Below are positions 9,654 through 18,602 of a stretch of 64,000 bases of DNA, in pieces. The stretch is taken from the NCBI GenBank assembly GCA_900552525.1, contig UNSK01000006.1, positions 11,308-75,307 on the forward strand. Reading direction: 5' to 3'. The DNA is from Candidatus Gastranaerophilales bacterium (GTDB lineage: Bacteria; Cyanobacteriota; Vampirovibrionia; Gastranaerophilales; Gastranaerophilaceae). Under the pieces are notes generated by a model. The model was not told where the DNA came from. It made no database searches and saw only the letters and a list, made by a program, of their open reading frames with translations. A program made the position numbers and the translations under genes. Within the stretch, counting starts at the first letter, position 1, and every line of letters starts with the position of its first letter.

Positions 9654-10306
9654 TTAGCCCCTTTCTTATTGTTCAGCTGTATCGCAGAACCCGAAGTATC
9701 CTTGCCATCACTATCATATAATTTTGTTGTTGTTTTTCCCATGATTTTAAATTTTTCATAACCTGCACTGATTATACCTTTATCTGCAGTAGCAATCATC
9801 TCATTATTTTTCTTTATAACTACATGCCCCTCTGCAACAGTATCTTTATCAGAACCAGACCAGGTTAATTTATCAGTATTAAGTGAAGTTGAGTCTTCTA
9901 ATACTATATATGTGTTATCGTAAAGTGTTATAACACCCGTCTTTTCATTATAAGTACCTCTTGAAGACTGAAAACTCATAGAAACTTTATTTTCTTTATA
10001 AAAATTTCCAATAACATTGTTCAATGTTGCAATGCTGTGATCATTGCTGTAGTGTCCAGTTTCGCCATAAATTTCGAAATATTTATCACCGTCTTTTGTT
10101 TCCGTGATAATAATTCCGGTTGCATCAACTTTTTGTTCATCAGCAGAGCCTTTAAGCTGTGCACGGGAATAATTTCCAGTAATCACAATTGCGCTCATAA
10201 AAGCCCAGCACATAACCAATACAACACCTAACGCAGCTATAAGGTAGGTGCGTTTTTTTTTGTCCAAATTCTTAATTCTCTCGAATATTCTCTTAAGAGT
10301 TTCCAT
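9650..10306 (-). CDS. lptC: LptC-like LPS export protein
   Basis: A 218-residue protein with a basic N-terminus and one transmembrane helix at about 20-43 (TYLIAALGVVLVMCWAFMSA), followed by a periplasmic beta-rich domain. Typical LptC/YrbK-like text is DATGIIITETKDGDKYFEIYG and later LTWSGSDKDTVAEGHVVI. LptC takes LPS from the LptBFG transporter and passes it to LptA. It is the first gene of the run that continues through lptA, TPR, dprA and topA. The call rests on topology and context as much as on sequence. Confidence 0.8.
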   Translation of the reverse strand: METLKRIFERIKNLDKKKRTYLIAALGVVLVMCWAFMSAIVITGNYSRAQLKGSADEQKVDATGIIITETKDGDKYFEIYGETGHYSNDHSIATLNNVIGNFYKENKVSMSFQSSRGTYNEKTGVITLYDNTYIVLEDSTSLNTDKLTWSGSDKDTVAEGHVVIKKNNEMIATADKGIISAGYEKFKIMGKTTTKLYDSDGKDTSGSAIQLNNKKGAK

Positions 10307-10350
10307 AAAAACATTCTAACACAGGGGTAAATGTACATCAATGTTTAGCA

Positions 10351-11514
10351 TTAAGATTTTATATAATCCTGAGTTTTTAATGACAAAATCTTCACAACTT
10401 CTTCTTTGCTGGTAGTTGACCCGAATATAATTGCAAACAAAGGATTATCAAGAGGATTTATTCTTCTCACCTCAAGAACATTTGAATAATTTGATAGAAA
10501 TCTCTCATACTCAAAACCTTTGTATTTTTTCCGGTCAAAATTTGCAGGAACTTCTGCCATCGAGAAATAAAAAACATCTCTGGTCGCATTTGCAAGAATT
10601 TCATTCCAATTAGGTTTCTTCTGGTCATAAAAGTATTCATAAACATTTATACCCCAGGCATATTTTGCAACATCAGTTGTACACCATCCTGCAAAGCGCA
10701 TTGGATTTACTTCTATAGGAATTATTTTGCCGTCTTTTGTTACACGCAGTTCTATATGCACCGGAAAATTTTTAATATTTTTAAGCTGTCCAATTTCTCT
10801 TAGAAGCAGACCAAATTTTGCCATATATTTTGTCATTATTCCGACTGACATTAAATAAATACGATCACTAACATCTTTCGAATTTAAAAACGGATGCTGG
10901 AATATATTAAGAATAACAGGTTCACCATCTCTGTCAAAATATGCATCTACTGCATATTCTTCACCCTCAATCATTTCTTCTATAATAAATTTTGTAGAAT
11001 TAACAACATGACTTGGATACATCATAGCCGCCATTCTCATTTCTTTTTCCAGCTGAGATATAACATCTTTCCACTCTTTAGAATCTTTTATAGCATGGAC
11101 GCCAAAGCTTAAAAAACCAACAGATGGTTTTACTACAACAGGGAAACGGATTCCATCAGGAGTCATTTTTTTAAGTTCATCGAACTCCACAGCCTTGAAA
11201 TAAAAATCCGGGAACATTTCCTGAAGCATTTCCCTGAAAGCGATTTTATCTTTAAAAAGTTTTATGTAATTGCTTAAATTTGAATCCGGAAGATTTTTCA
11301 AAACCCAGGTAATTGCATTTTCAGAGTTTGAATATATAAGCGGATATTCCTGAGTTAAATAATAGTTCTTTGCGATATCAGAAGAAATTAAATCAAAAGC
11401 ACCCTCCTCAATATCAGCCTCTTCTACAGCGGTGTTATCCAGCACCCCCCAATCATTTTGAACGATTGTATCTATTAAAAATTCTGATGCATAAGGTTTT
11501 TCTATAATTATCAT
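10351..11514 (-). CDS. ATP-grasp domain protein
   Basis: A 387-residue protein with an ATP-grasp fold: VVVKPSVG at 126-133 (nucleotide-binding lysine), EEMIEGEEYAVD at 179-190, and the metal-binding end IPIEVNPMRFAG at about 265-276. ATP-grasp enzymes ligate a carboxylate to an amine or thiol; the substrate here cannot be read from the sequence. No signal peptide is present. A terminator-like hairpin lies upstream, at the boundary with the adhesin gene, and a 44-base gap separates it from lptC. It may be a standalone unit. Confidence 0.8.
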   Translation of the reverse strand: MIIIEKPYASEFLIDTIVQNDWGVLDNTAVEEADIEEGAFDLISSDIAKNYYLTQEYPLIYSNSENAITWVLKNLPDSNLSNYIKLFKDKIAFREMLQEMFPDFYFKAVEFDELKKMTPDGIRFPVVVKPSVGFLSFGVHAIKDSKEWKDVISQLEKEMRMAAMMYPSHVVNSTKFIIEEMIEGEEYAVDAYFDRDGEPVILNIFQHPFLNSKDVSDRIYLMSVGIMTKYMAKFGLLLREIGQLKNIKNFPVHIELRVTKDGKIIPIEVNPMRFAGWCTTDVAKYAWGINVYEYFYDQKKPNWNEILANATRDVFYFSMAEVPANFDRKKYKGFEYERFLSNYSNVLEVRRINPLDNPLFAIIFGSTTSKEEVVKILSLKTQDYIKS

Positions 11515-11547
11515 ATTCCAAGCCCCCGATATTTTAATTTATACCAT

Positions 11548-11578
11548 AAGAGGCGAACTTGTGTAAAGCTCGCCTCTT
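11548..11578. terminator. Intrinsic terminator hairpin
   Basis: AAGAGGCGA (11548-11556) pairs with TCGCCTCTT (11570-11578). The clean T tract follows on the plus strand, although the neighbouring genes are both on the minus strand. It may end the exoprotein transcript on the minus strand with a poor T tract, or block antisense transcription from the plus side. Confidence 0.55.
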
Positions 11579-11606
11579 TTTTATCATCTTACATCTAGTT
11601 ATTTAA

Positions 11607-13586
11607 TTATTTATCCATCGGGAATGCTCTTACGACTGTTACTGAACCGTCAACATTCTTTCTAACTCCTGTATCATTTTGGTCATCATCTAAATCTGCT
11701 GCATATGCTACCGGTGTATATACTTGATTTAAATCTACGGATTTATTTTCAAAACTTCTTAAAACTTTAATGTTTTCATTATCATCTGGATTAACTGGAT
11801 CTGGAGTTGGGTCTGGGTCCGGAGTTGGATCAGGATCCGGAGTTGGGTCTACCGGTTTTTCCGGGCCAACAAGATATGTATTTTCACCTTTTACCTGTGT
11901 ACCGTCATTATGACCACCCTTACCATCTGTTAAATCATATGTAATTTCTTCATTGCCGTTTACTGTTACTACTTTCCCATCTCTGATGTTTGTATAGTTC
12001 AAAGTATAATCTCTGCCTGGGAAATCAACCTTCAATTTATCAGTTTCTTTTCCAACATTGATTTCTTTAGCGTGAACATCACCTGTAATTTCCATATATT
12101 GATTTGGGGCTGTTATATTGATGGTTCCTGCGTTTGCACCAGTTAGTTTTACATCACCTTTTGACAAAATATTAGCATCTGTTGGAGTATTGATGTTTGT
12201 TATTGTTCCACCAGCAATATTAATATTACCTGCTGCTTCAGCTGCATTTTGGTTAGGAATATATTTATAATTTTCCATTACATTGATAATCGTATTTGCA
12301 TCAGTTATACCGCCAATATAACCAGCTGATGAAAACTCATACTCATTTGCGGTTAATGTAGCCTTACCATCTGTTAATACATTTAAATTATCTGATTTCA
12401 ACGCGATTTTATTAGCTGTTACGTCGATTGTTGTCATTATATGACCATTCTTAGCATGGGCAGTTAAATTTCCACCGACTGTTAAATTTCCATCCAATAA
12501 TTGACCTTCTTCAAATTTATAGTTACCAATATGGATATTGTTTTCTGAGTTGATAGTTAAATTACCGCCTACTTTATTTTTGCCGATTACGTGAACAAAA
12601 TGTTTGTATCCTTGAGGATTTTCTGATTTTGCAACTGTTTTAAGGTTCATATCTTTACCAACCTGAACATTACCAACTTCAAGGAAACCTCCGCCGTTTG
12701 TCATATTTAAATTTCCGTCAACTTTAGTGTTTCTTGCATACATCATTACCCCGTTACCGTCGACATCAACATCGCCTGTTACATGAAGTGCTTTGCCGTT
12801 TGCTACATAGTTTAATGCAACGCTGTCATCTGATTTGATATTTAAATTACCGTTAATTTTTCCACCACCAACTGTTTTTACAATACCCTTGTCAGCAATT
12901 ACATAAACATCTCCGTCAACGTTAACTGTTTCAAGTCTTACGCCTTTTGAGGAATTTAAATTACCTGTAGAGAGATAATCCTGTCCGTTTTGTGTAATAA
13001 GTTTCATTCCGCTGCCGGTTTTAATTGTACCTTCAACTACATTGATTGAAGGAGCAAGAATATTAAATTCACCGCCTACATTTATATTAGAGTCTTGAAT
13101 TGTAACAACACCAACAGCACTTGTTGTAGGAATCTTTGTTATATCCATTTTGCCGTCAACAAAGGTCGCTGTCATTGGCTGTGTAGTAATCATTGTATCA
13201 CCGGCTGTTGTAAATTGAGCACCGTCAAATAATACACCGTTTGGATTTGATATAATCAAATTTGCAATTCCGGAATTTGCGCTTACTTGACCTGCAATAG
13301 TTGTCATACCCTTATTTACTGTATTCAAAATTGTGAGTCCGTTTGCTCCGCCTACGGCATTGAAGTTTAAAGATTCACCTTTATTTACATTCAAATGATC
13401 CCAATTTACATGTGCATTGCCATTGAAGTTTAAATCTAAGCTGCCATTACCTGCAACCTGTCCTGCATATCCGCCTTCAATTTTATTGATTGCTGCATCA
13501 CTTAAACCTGCTGCATATGAAACCTGCATTGAGGCAAATAATGTGCTTAATACAAGTGCTGAAACTTTTCTTTTAAAATTCTTCAT
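11607..13586 (-). CDS. Two-partner-secretion exoprotein, filamentous haemagglutinin type (copy 1)
   Basis: A 659-residue secreted protein: signal peptide 1-25 (cleavage after SYA), then a haemagglutinin-type TPS secretion domain with NWDHLNVNKGESLNFN and NPNGVLFDGA (114-123). The rest is a beta-helix-like series of 'GNLNI/GDV' strands. A Pro-Asp-Thr repeat linker at about 575-605 precedes a conserved C-terminal tail. The TPS domain is normally recognised by an outer-membrane TpsB pore, but none is in the window. The downstream-strand neighbour (13721-15778) is a paralogue sharing TPS domain, beta-helix blocks and tail, so the pair arose by tandem duplication. AGAGGAG precedes the start. Probable adhesin. 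Confidence 0.85.
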   Translation of the reverse strand: MKNFKRKVSALVLSTLFASMQVSYAAGLSDAAINKIEGGYAGQVAGNGSLDLNFNGNAHVNWDHLNVNKGESLNFNAVGGANGLTILNTVNKGMTTIAGQVSANSGIANLIISNPNGVLFDGAQFTTAGDTMITTQPMTATFVDGKMDITKIPTTSAVGVVTIQDSNINVGGEFNILAPSINVVEGTIKTGSGMKLITQNGQDYLSTGNLNSSKGVRLETVNVDGDVYVIADKGIVKTVGGGKINGNLNIKSDDSVALNYVANGKALHVTGDVDVDGNGVMMYARNTKVDGNLNMTNGGGFLEVGNVQVGKDMNLKTVAKSENPQGYKHFVHVIGKNKVGGNLTINSENNIHIGNYKFEEGQLLDGNLTVGGNLTAHAKNGHIMTTIDVTANKIALKSDNLNVLTDGKATLTANEYEFSSAGYIGGITDANTIINVMENYKYIPNQNAAEAAGNINIAGGTITNINTPTDANILSKGDVKLTGANAGTINITAPNQYMEITGDVHAKEINVGKETDKLKVDFPGRDYTLNYTNIRDGKVVTVNGNEEITYDLTDGKGGHNDGTQVKGENTYLVGPEKPVDPTPDPDPTPDPDPTPDPVNPDDNENIKVLRSFENKSVDLNQVYTPVAYAADLDDDQNDTGVRKNVDGSVTVVRAFPMDK

Positions 13587-13672
13587 ATTGAACTCCTCTA
13601 TTTAAATCCCTTATTTATATAAAGTTGATAAAGTTCAAAGAATTGCCTTTTTGTAACAAATTATTACAATAA

Positions 13673-13702
13673 AAAAGTACCGCTTTTGGGTGCGGTACTT
13701 TT
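13673..13702 (-). terminator. Rho-independent terminator of exoprotein copy 2
   Basis: Perfect stem AAAAGTACCGC / GCGGTACTTTT with an eight-base loop, 18 bases after the stop of the 13721-15778 gene, with T runs on both sides. It separates the two tandem exoprotein genes transcriptionally. Confidence 0.85.
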
Positions 13703-13720
13703 AACATTTATTATTAATAA

Positions 13721-15778
13721 TTAATTTATCATCGGGAATGCTTTTACAACAGTTACAGAACCATCTACATTCTTTCTTACACCCTTATCAATCTTGTCAT
13801 CATCAAGATCTGCAGCGTATGCCACCGGAGTGTAAACCTGATTTAAATCTACTGATTTATTTTCGAAGCTTCGTAAAACTTTTACGTTTTCATTATCATC
13901 AGGATCCGGAGTCGGAGTAGGATCTGGATCTGGTCCAGGTTCTGGAGGTGTAGGACCTTCCGGACCAACAAGATAAGTATTTTCGCCTTTTAGCTGCGTA
14001 CCATCGTTATGTCCGCCCTTACCGTTTGTTAATTCGTATGTAACTTCTTCATTACCTTTTACTGTTACTACCTTGTTATCTCTAATATTCGTATAGTTCA
14101 AATTATAATCTCTGCCTGCAAAATCAACTTTTAATCTATCAGTTTCTTTACCTACATTAATATCTTTTGCATGAACATCGCCTGTAATTTCCATATATTT
14201 ATTTGGGGCTGTTATATTGATTGTTCCTGCATTTGCTCCGGTAAGTTTTACATCACCTTTTGATAAAATATTTGCATTTGTAGGAGTATTAATTGCTGTA
14301 ATTGTGCCCCCCGCGATATTTATATTTCCTGGAGTGCCTACAGTATCAGGGATATGAATATAATTTTCCATTATATTAACAACCTTTTCATCAACGGACA
14401 TATTATCAGTTGATGTCAAACCGCCAATATAACCGTTTGCAGAAAATTCATATTCTTTTGCTGTCAGAGTTGCTTTTCCATCGGTTAACACATTTAAATT
14501 ATCAGATTTTAATGAAATTTTATTCCCTGCAGTTGTATCAATTGTTGTCATCACATGTCCATTTTTAGCATGTGCTGTTAAGTCGCCGCCTACTGTCAAT
14601 TTACCATCCGCAAGTTTTTTAGCGTCATAATCATATCCGCCTATATGAATATTGTTTTCTGATTCTACAGTAAGATTTCCATCAACTTTTGTATCACCGA
14701 TTACGTGAACAAAATGTTTTACAGGTTCATGACAATTGTTATCATAATTTTGAGATTCGTTAGTTGTTTTAATCTCTGCATTTTTAGTAACGTGAACATC
14801 ACCTACATCAAGGAAACCACCGCCGTTTACCATTTTTAAATTACCATCAACATCAGCATTTCTCAAATACATTCTGGCCCCGTTGCCTTTAACATCAACA
14901 TCACCCTTGATTGTAAGTTTCTTACCATCATTAACTTTATTCAAATTAACATTGCCTTCAGTATTAATTTTCACATTTCCATTAATATTACCGCCATTTT
15001 CAATGCTAAGAGCACCTGCTTCGTTTGTTACATATAAATTGCCATTAATATTCATTGCAGTTAATTTTGTAACTTCCTGATGTTTTGTAGGTGCTTTTTG
15101 ATTTAATGCCAGATAATCCTGACCGTTTGCAGTAATAAGTTTTACATTTTTAGCTGTTATAGTTGAGTTTGCAGCTTTGATACCTGCTGCAACAATACTA
15201 TAATCTCCGCCGACATTAAATGTAGAGCCGTTTCTTATTTCTATAGGAATTAATTTTCCTTCATCATTATAAAGATTTGAGAATTTTTCGTTCTTTATAT
15301 CAAATTTTGCTAAATCTTCTGCTTTAACACCGGTTAAATCTTTTGTTGTTATCATTGCATCGCCAGCTGTTGTAAACGAAGCCCCATCAAATAAAACGCC
15401 ATTCGGGTTAGCAATAATTAACTGACCTATACCAGAGTTAGCATTAATAGAACCATAAACATTTGTCATACCTTTATTTACAGTATTCAAAATTGTTAAA
15501 TTATTTGCCCCATCCACAGCATTAAAATTCAAAGATTCGCCCCTGCCGACATTTAAATTATCCCAATTAATATGTGTATTAGAATTAAAATCCAGACCTA
15601 CATTTCCCGTACCATTACCGGTAATACCTACCAAACCGTCCGTAGCATGATTAATTTGAGAACCGCCAAAGTCTTTGCCCAAACCAACATCTACCCCGTC
15701 AAACTGTCCTGCCATAGTAATCTGCATTGAAGCAAACACTGCGCATAAAACGACCGCGGATTTCTTTAATTTTTTCAT
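13721..15778 (-). CDS. Two-partner-secretion exoprotein, filamentous haemagglutinin type (copy 2)
   Basis: A 685-residue paralogue of the 11607-13586 product. It has a signal peptide ending TMAG at about residue 24, a TPS domain with NWDNLNVGRGESLNFN and NPNGVLFDG (124-132), and the same blocks further on (VGGDLTAHAKNGHVMTTIDT, GTINITAPNKYMEITGDVHA). A Pro/Asp/Gly linker and an almost identical C-terminal tail of about 55 residues follow. Differences cluster in an insert after the TPS domain and in the linker. Its own terminator lies downstream. I infer a surface-released adhesin; no TpsB transporter is seen nearby. Confidence 0.85.
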   Translation of the reverse strand: MKKLKKSAVVLCAVFASMQITMAGQFDGVDVGLGKDFGGSQINHATDGLVGITGNGTGNVGLDFNSNTHINWDNLNVGRGESLNFNAVDGANNLTILNTVNKGMTNVYGSINANSGIGQLIIANPNGVLFDGASFTTAGDAMITTKDLTGVKAEDLAKFDIKNEKFSNLYNDEGKLIPIEIRNGSTFNVGGDYSIVAAGIKAANSTITAKNVKLITANGQDYLALNQKAPTKHQEVTKLTAMNINGNLYVTNEAGALSIENGGNINGNVKINTEGNVNLNKVNDGKKLTIKGDVDVKGNGARMYLRNADVDGNLKMVNGGGFLDVGDVHVTKNAEIKTTNESQNYDNNCHEPVKHFVHVIGDTKVDGNLTVESENNIHIGGYDYDAKKLADGKLTVGGDLTAHAKNGHVMTTIDTTAGNKISLKSDNLNVLTDGKATLTAKEYEFSANGYIGGLTSTDNMSVDEKVVNIMENYIHIPDTVGTPGNINIAGGTITAINTPTNANILSKGDVKLTGANAGTINITAPNKYMEITGDVHAKDINVGKETDRLKVDFAGRDYNLNYTNIRDNKVVTVKGNEEVTYELTNGKGGHNDGTQLKGENTYLVGPEGPTPPEPGPDPDPTPTPDPDDNENVKVLRSFENKSVDLNQVYTPVAYAADLDDDKIDKGVRKNVDGSVTVVKAFPMIN

Positions 15779-15837
15779 AAATACACCTACTCTTTCGACT
15801 GTACATCAATCATACTATTAAAAAATTTAAACATAAA

Positions 15838-15865
15838 AATATTTGCGCAAAATTGCGCAAATATT
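15838..15865 (-). terminator. Perfect 13-bp inverted repeat, likely terminator
   Basis: AATATTTGCGCAA and TTGCGCAAATATT are perfect complements separated by AA, followed on the minus strand by a T-rich stretch. It lies about 40 bases after the stop of the beta-lactamase-like gene. The symmetry could also make it an operator for the exoprotein gene at 15778. Confidence 0.65.
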
Positions 15866-15906
15866 AGACAAATTGTTACATTTATTAATAATGAACAGGG
15901 TTTATT

Positions 15907-17100
15907 TTACCCTCCGACGATTGCCTTATATATGAGGCTTGATGCTTTTACTATAAAGTCTTTTCCTTGAGGTGCATTGTGCGGACGATTTGCCAAAATT
16001 ACAACAATGTATTTCTTTCCGTTTTGTGCATAAACAATACCTGCATCACCAAGCATTGTGCCGATATCACCTGTTTTATGTACAAAAAGCGCTCCATCAC
16101 CTAAACCCGCAGCTATAAGTCTGTTATTTTTAACATGACTCATATAATCTATAATATATTCTCTTGAGTTAATATTTAAAAATCCAGGGTTATCCAGATT
16201 ATAAAGTAATTTCGCCATATCCTTAGCAGTTGTTTTATTCGTTCCAGTTAAATCAGGAAGCCAGGTTCTTACATATGTTTTAGAGATTCCCCAATCTCTA
16301 AGTCCCGCATTTATATCATCCATACCGCCGAGTTTAGCCATAATCATGTTGGTAGAAGTATTGTCAGAATCTTGAATCATTGTTTTAGCAAGCTGGTCAA
16401 GAGAATATTTTCGTCCTGTCTGAGCGTACTGTAAATTTCCTGAGCCTGGAGATTGATAATAATCTGTAAGAAGCATATCATCATAGATTGTCATTTGTTT
16501 TGCTTCTATTGATTTAAACAAACGTATAAGTACCGGAAGTTTAATAATACTTGCAGCAGAATATAGGCTGTCACCATTAATATCTACAAACTTTCCATTT
16601 TCATATTCCCATACATAGATTGCCGGTTTAATCATAGGATATTGAGCCATTAATCCCTCAAGCTGTGATTTTAAGCCAGACATTTCATTTGTATGATACA
16701 TTGTAGTAACTTCACTATGAGTTTTTTGTATTGTAGGAGTCAGAAGCAAACGATTTTTAAACATATCATTGCTTAAGTAATTTGTTACCGGATTTGCTAT
16801 TGCATACATATCAGCAGCAACCGGCTTACTCCATTTTTTTACTGCCATATTAGCAGGTTCACCGGTATTTATTGGGATAGCACGCTGAAAAAATACGTTA
16901 TTAATTAAACGACCCTGTGATGTTCGAGATACAAAATACATAAATGCAGCAAGAAAAGAAAATACAACGAGCATTCTAAATAAATCTTTTACCGGATTAC
17001 TCTTCTTTTTCGAATGCTTTATTACAACATTTGAAGCCCGTTTTCTGTCAGGAACAACATGCAATCTGTTAGCTGTCTTCTGCTGTTGATAAGCGTACAA
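15907..17100 (-). CDS. Membrane-anchored class A beta-lactamase-like serine hydrolase
   Basis: A 397-residue protein with a basic cytoplasmic N-terminus, one transmembrane helix at about 41-58, and a periplasmic domain from about 150. The serine-transferase motifs are present: SIIK (Ser184, Lys187), SDN (245-247) and KTG (342-344). Where class A beta-lactamases have ExxLN, this protein reads LPDLTGTN, so the deacylating glutamate seems missing. It therefore may be a penicillin-binding, D,D-peptidase-like or slow-turnover enzyme rather than a true beta-lactamase. It is a single gene with a terminator-like dyad downstream. Confidence 0.8.
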   Translation of the reverse strand: MYAYQQQKTANRLHVVPDRKRASNVVIKHSKKKSNPVKDLFRMLVVFSFLAAFMYFVSRTSQGRLINNVFFQRAIPINTGEPANMAVKKWSKPVAADMYAIANPVTNYLSNDMFKNRLLLTPTIQKTHSEVTTMYHTNEMSGLKSQLEGLMAQYPMIKPAIYVWEYENGKFVDINGDSLYSAASIIKLPVLIRLFKSIEAKQMTIYDDMLLTDYYQSPGSGNLQYAQTGRKYSLDQLAKTMIQDSDNTSTNMIMAKLGGMDDINAGLRDWGISKTYVRTWLPDLTGTNKTTAKDMAKLLYNLDNPGFLNINSREYIIDYMSHVKNNRLIAAGLGDGALFVHKTGDIGTMLGDAGIVYAQNGKKYIVVILANRPHNAPQGKDFIVKASSLIYKAIVGG

Positions 17101-17263
17101 TTAAAACACCTCCACAATCCCGTTTTCTATTATACTACCATCATACACATTTTATCTACATCCTTCAAATAATGTAAAAAGAAATATAACATTTCTACCT
17201 AAACCAAAGCGGGAATGTTCTTTTAAGATTGGCATTTACAATATTAAGGTAAAGGAGATTTTT

Positions 17264-17584
17264 ATGAAAAAGTATTTAATATTATTTGCTATGTTTTTAG
17301 TAATGCCTGCATATGCTATGTGTCCTGTTGAAGACGGTGCTGCTGTATGTTCTCTGCCTGGATTTAGAGAACAGGTTTCACCTATTTACAACCCTAAAAC
17401 AAACATAAATGAGTTTTCTGGAACTCCTGAGGCTCGCCTCAGACCAATTGATAGAAGCGATATCGGTCAGCAGATTAGAGAATTTACTCCGGCTGAAAGC
17501 GACTATAGCTATAATTCAAGTTGTCAGTTCGGAGTTTGTATGCAAAACAGAAGCACACCGCTGTTCCAGCAGCCTAAACAATAA
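17264..17584 (+). CDS. Small secreted cysteine-containing protein
   Basis: A 106-residue product with a clear signal peptide (MKKYLILFAMFLVMPAYA, cleavage near 18) and AAAGGAG before the ATG. The mature part has four cysteines (CPVEDGAAVC and CQFGVC) that could form two disulfides, and is otherwise polar with no recognised fold. It ends in a bidirectional terminator shared with the convergent 17612-18010 gene. Function unknown. Confidence 0.75.
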   Translation: MKKYLILFAMFLVMPAYAMCPVEDGAAVCSLPGFREQVSPIYNPKTNINEFSGTPEARLRPIDRSDIGQQIREFTPAESDYSYNSSCQFGVCMQNRSTPLFQQPKQ

Positions 17585-17610
17585 AAAAGAGGGCCGATGC
17601 CCTCTTTTTT
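17583..17610. terminator. Bidirectional intrinsic terminator
   Basis: AAAAAAGAGGGC and GCCCTCTTTTTT form a perfect 12-bp stem with a CGAT loop, sitting between two convergent genes; it begins within the first gene's stop codon. Works in both directions by symmetry. Confidence 0.92.
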
Positions 17611-17611
17611 A

Positions 17612-18010
17612 TTACAGCATATTTTTTCTAATTTTTTCTTTTGCCTTATCAATCTCTTTAATTCTTTTCTCAATTGTAGAAACCTGTTTTTTTAGAGCTT
17701 TTCTTTCTGTCTTAACAAGCTTGTATTGAGCATCAACATCTGCATATTTTGTCTTGCAGTTTAACAAATCATTGCGAATGTCAACTTGAGCATTGTCAAG
17801 CTGTAAAATAGCATTTTGAATATTGCCGTTGCCAACAGCATCACCTTCAGCAGAAGAAGCTGCAGGAGCTGATTTTGTTGAAGTTGTAGTTGTTGTAGTA
17901 CTTCCGTATTGAGTATCATTGAAATTTAACGGAGTAAAAGCATTTCCGTCAGCCATAGCTGCACAATTTACAGCTGCAAGCAATCCTAAAGTTAAAACTA
18001 TTCTCTTCAT
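17612..18010 (-). CDS. Small periplasmic coiled-coil protein
   Basis: A 132-residue product with signal peptide 1-20 (AAMA cleavage), then a Thr/Ser-rich stretch (TTTTTTSTKSAPAASS), then a charged coiled coil from about 65 to the end rich in Lys, Glu and Asp (LVKTERKALKKQVSTIEKRI). AGAGGAG lies before the start. No known family is recognised. It is divergent from the YkgJ-type gene and convergent with the 17264 gene across a shared terminator. Confidence 0.75.
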   Translation of the reverse strand: MKRIVLTLGLLAAVNCAAMADGNAFTPLNFNDTQYGSTTTTTTSTKSAPAASSAEGDAVGNGNIQNAILQLDNAQVDIRNDLLNCKTKYADVDAQYKLVKTERKALKKQVSTIEKRIKEIDKAKEKIRKNML

Positions 18011-18059
18011 GTTATATCTCCTCTATTTTATAATATCATAATATTACATTTTTCCCCCT

Positions 18060-18096
18060 TTGCCAATCCTTTATTAAATGTATAATATTGTAAGTA
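18060..18096 (+). promoter_or_regulatory. Promoter giving a leaderless mRNA for the cysteine-cluster gene
   Basis: TATAAT at 18081-18086 with a weak TTGCCA at 18060-18065. The -10 box ends only nine bases before the ATG at 18096, so transcription would begin at or beside the start codon. No Shine-Dalgarno sequence is present. Confidence 0.5.
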
Positions 18097-18539
18097 TGGA
18101 AAATAATTATTGTTTCAAATGCGGAGCTTGCTGCAATAAAATTGCTGTAGATTTTTCTAAAAGAATTATCTATAGAGATGGCATTCAAACCTTGACAAAA
18201 GAGTTTGAAGCAATGTTAATACCAGTAGAAAAGCGTGAGGATATTACTTTCTGCTCCTGTAAATTTCTTAAAAATAAACTCTGTATTAATCCTGATAAAC
18301 CTCAGGAATGTACTAATTACCCCTCATCACCTTTTGCTTTTCTTCCGGAAGGATGCGGATATTATGGTTTAATATTTGCAAAACGAGAAAACTTCATGCA
18401 AAAAATCCGTAAAATGGAAGAAGAAATTATACACTATGAAACACTTATGAATAGTTGTTCAAAAGATGAGGCTAAACAATACGCGAAAATCATTGACAAA
18501 CATAAATCTTTTATAAATAAATATAGTCACTTTTTTTAA
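18096..18539 (+). CDS. YkgJ-type cysteine-cluster protein
   Basis: A 147-residue protein starting MENNYCFKCGACC. The early CxxCGxCC and the later C-x-C...C...C...C series (CSCKF, KLCINP, ECTNYP) match the YkgJ/CxxCxxCC family, thought to bind zinc or an iron-sulfur centre; its role is unclear. The ATG at 18096 was chosen because the in-frame ATG at 18078 lies before and within the TATAAT box. The C-terminal third is a charged helical region. It is followed closely by the CHAP protein gene. Confidence 0.82.
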   Translation: MENNYCFKCGACCNKIAVDFSKRIIYRDGIQTLTKEFEAMLIPVEKREDITFCSCKFLKNKLCINPDKPQECTNYPSSPFAFLPEGCGYYGLIFAKRENFMQKIRKMEEEIIHYETLMNSCSKDEAKQYAKIIDKHKSFINKYSHFF

Positions 18540-18602
18540 GTTTTGTTACAAAAAGGCAAGAATATCCTTGATATATACTTTATATATTTAGGAATAATTG
18601 TC

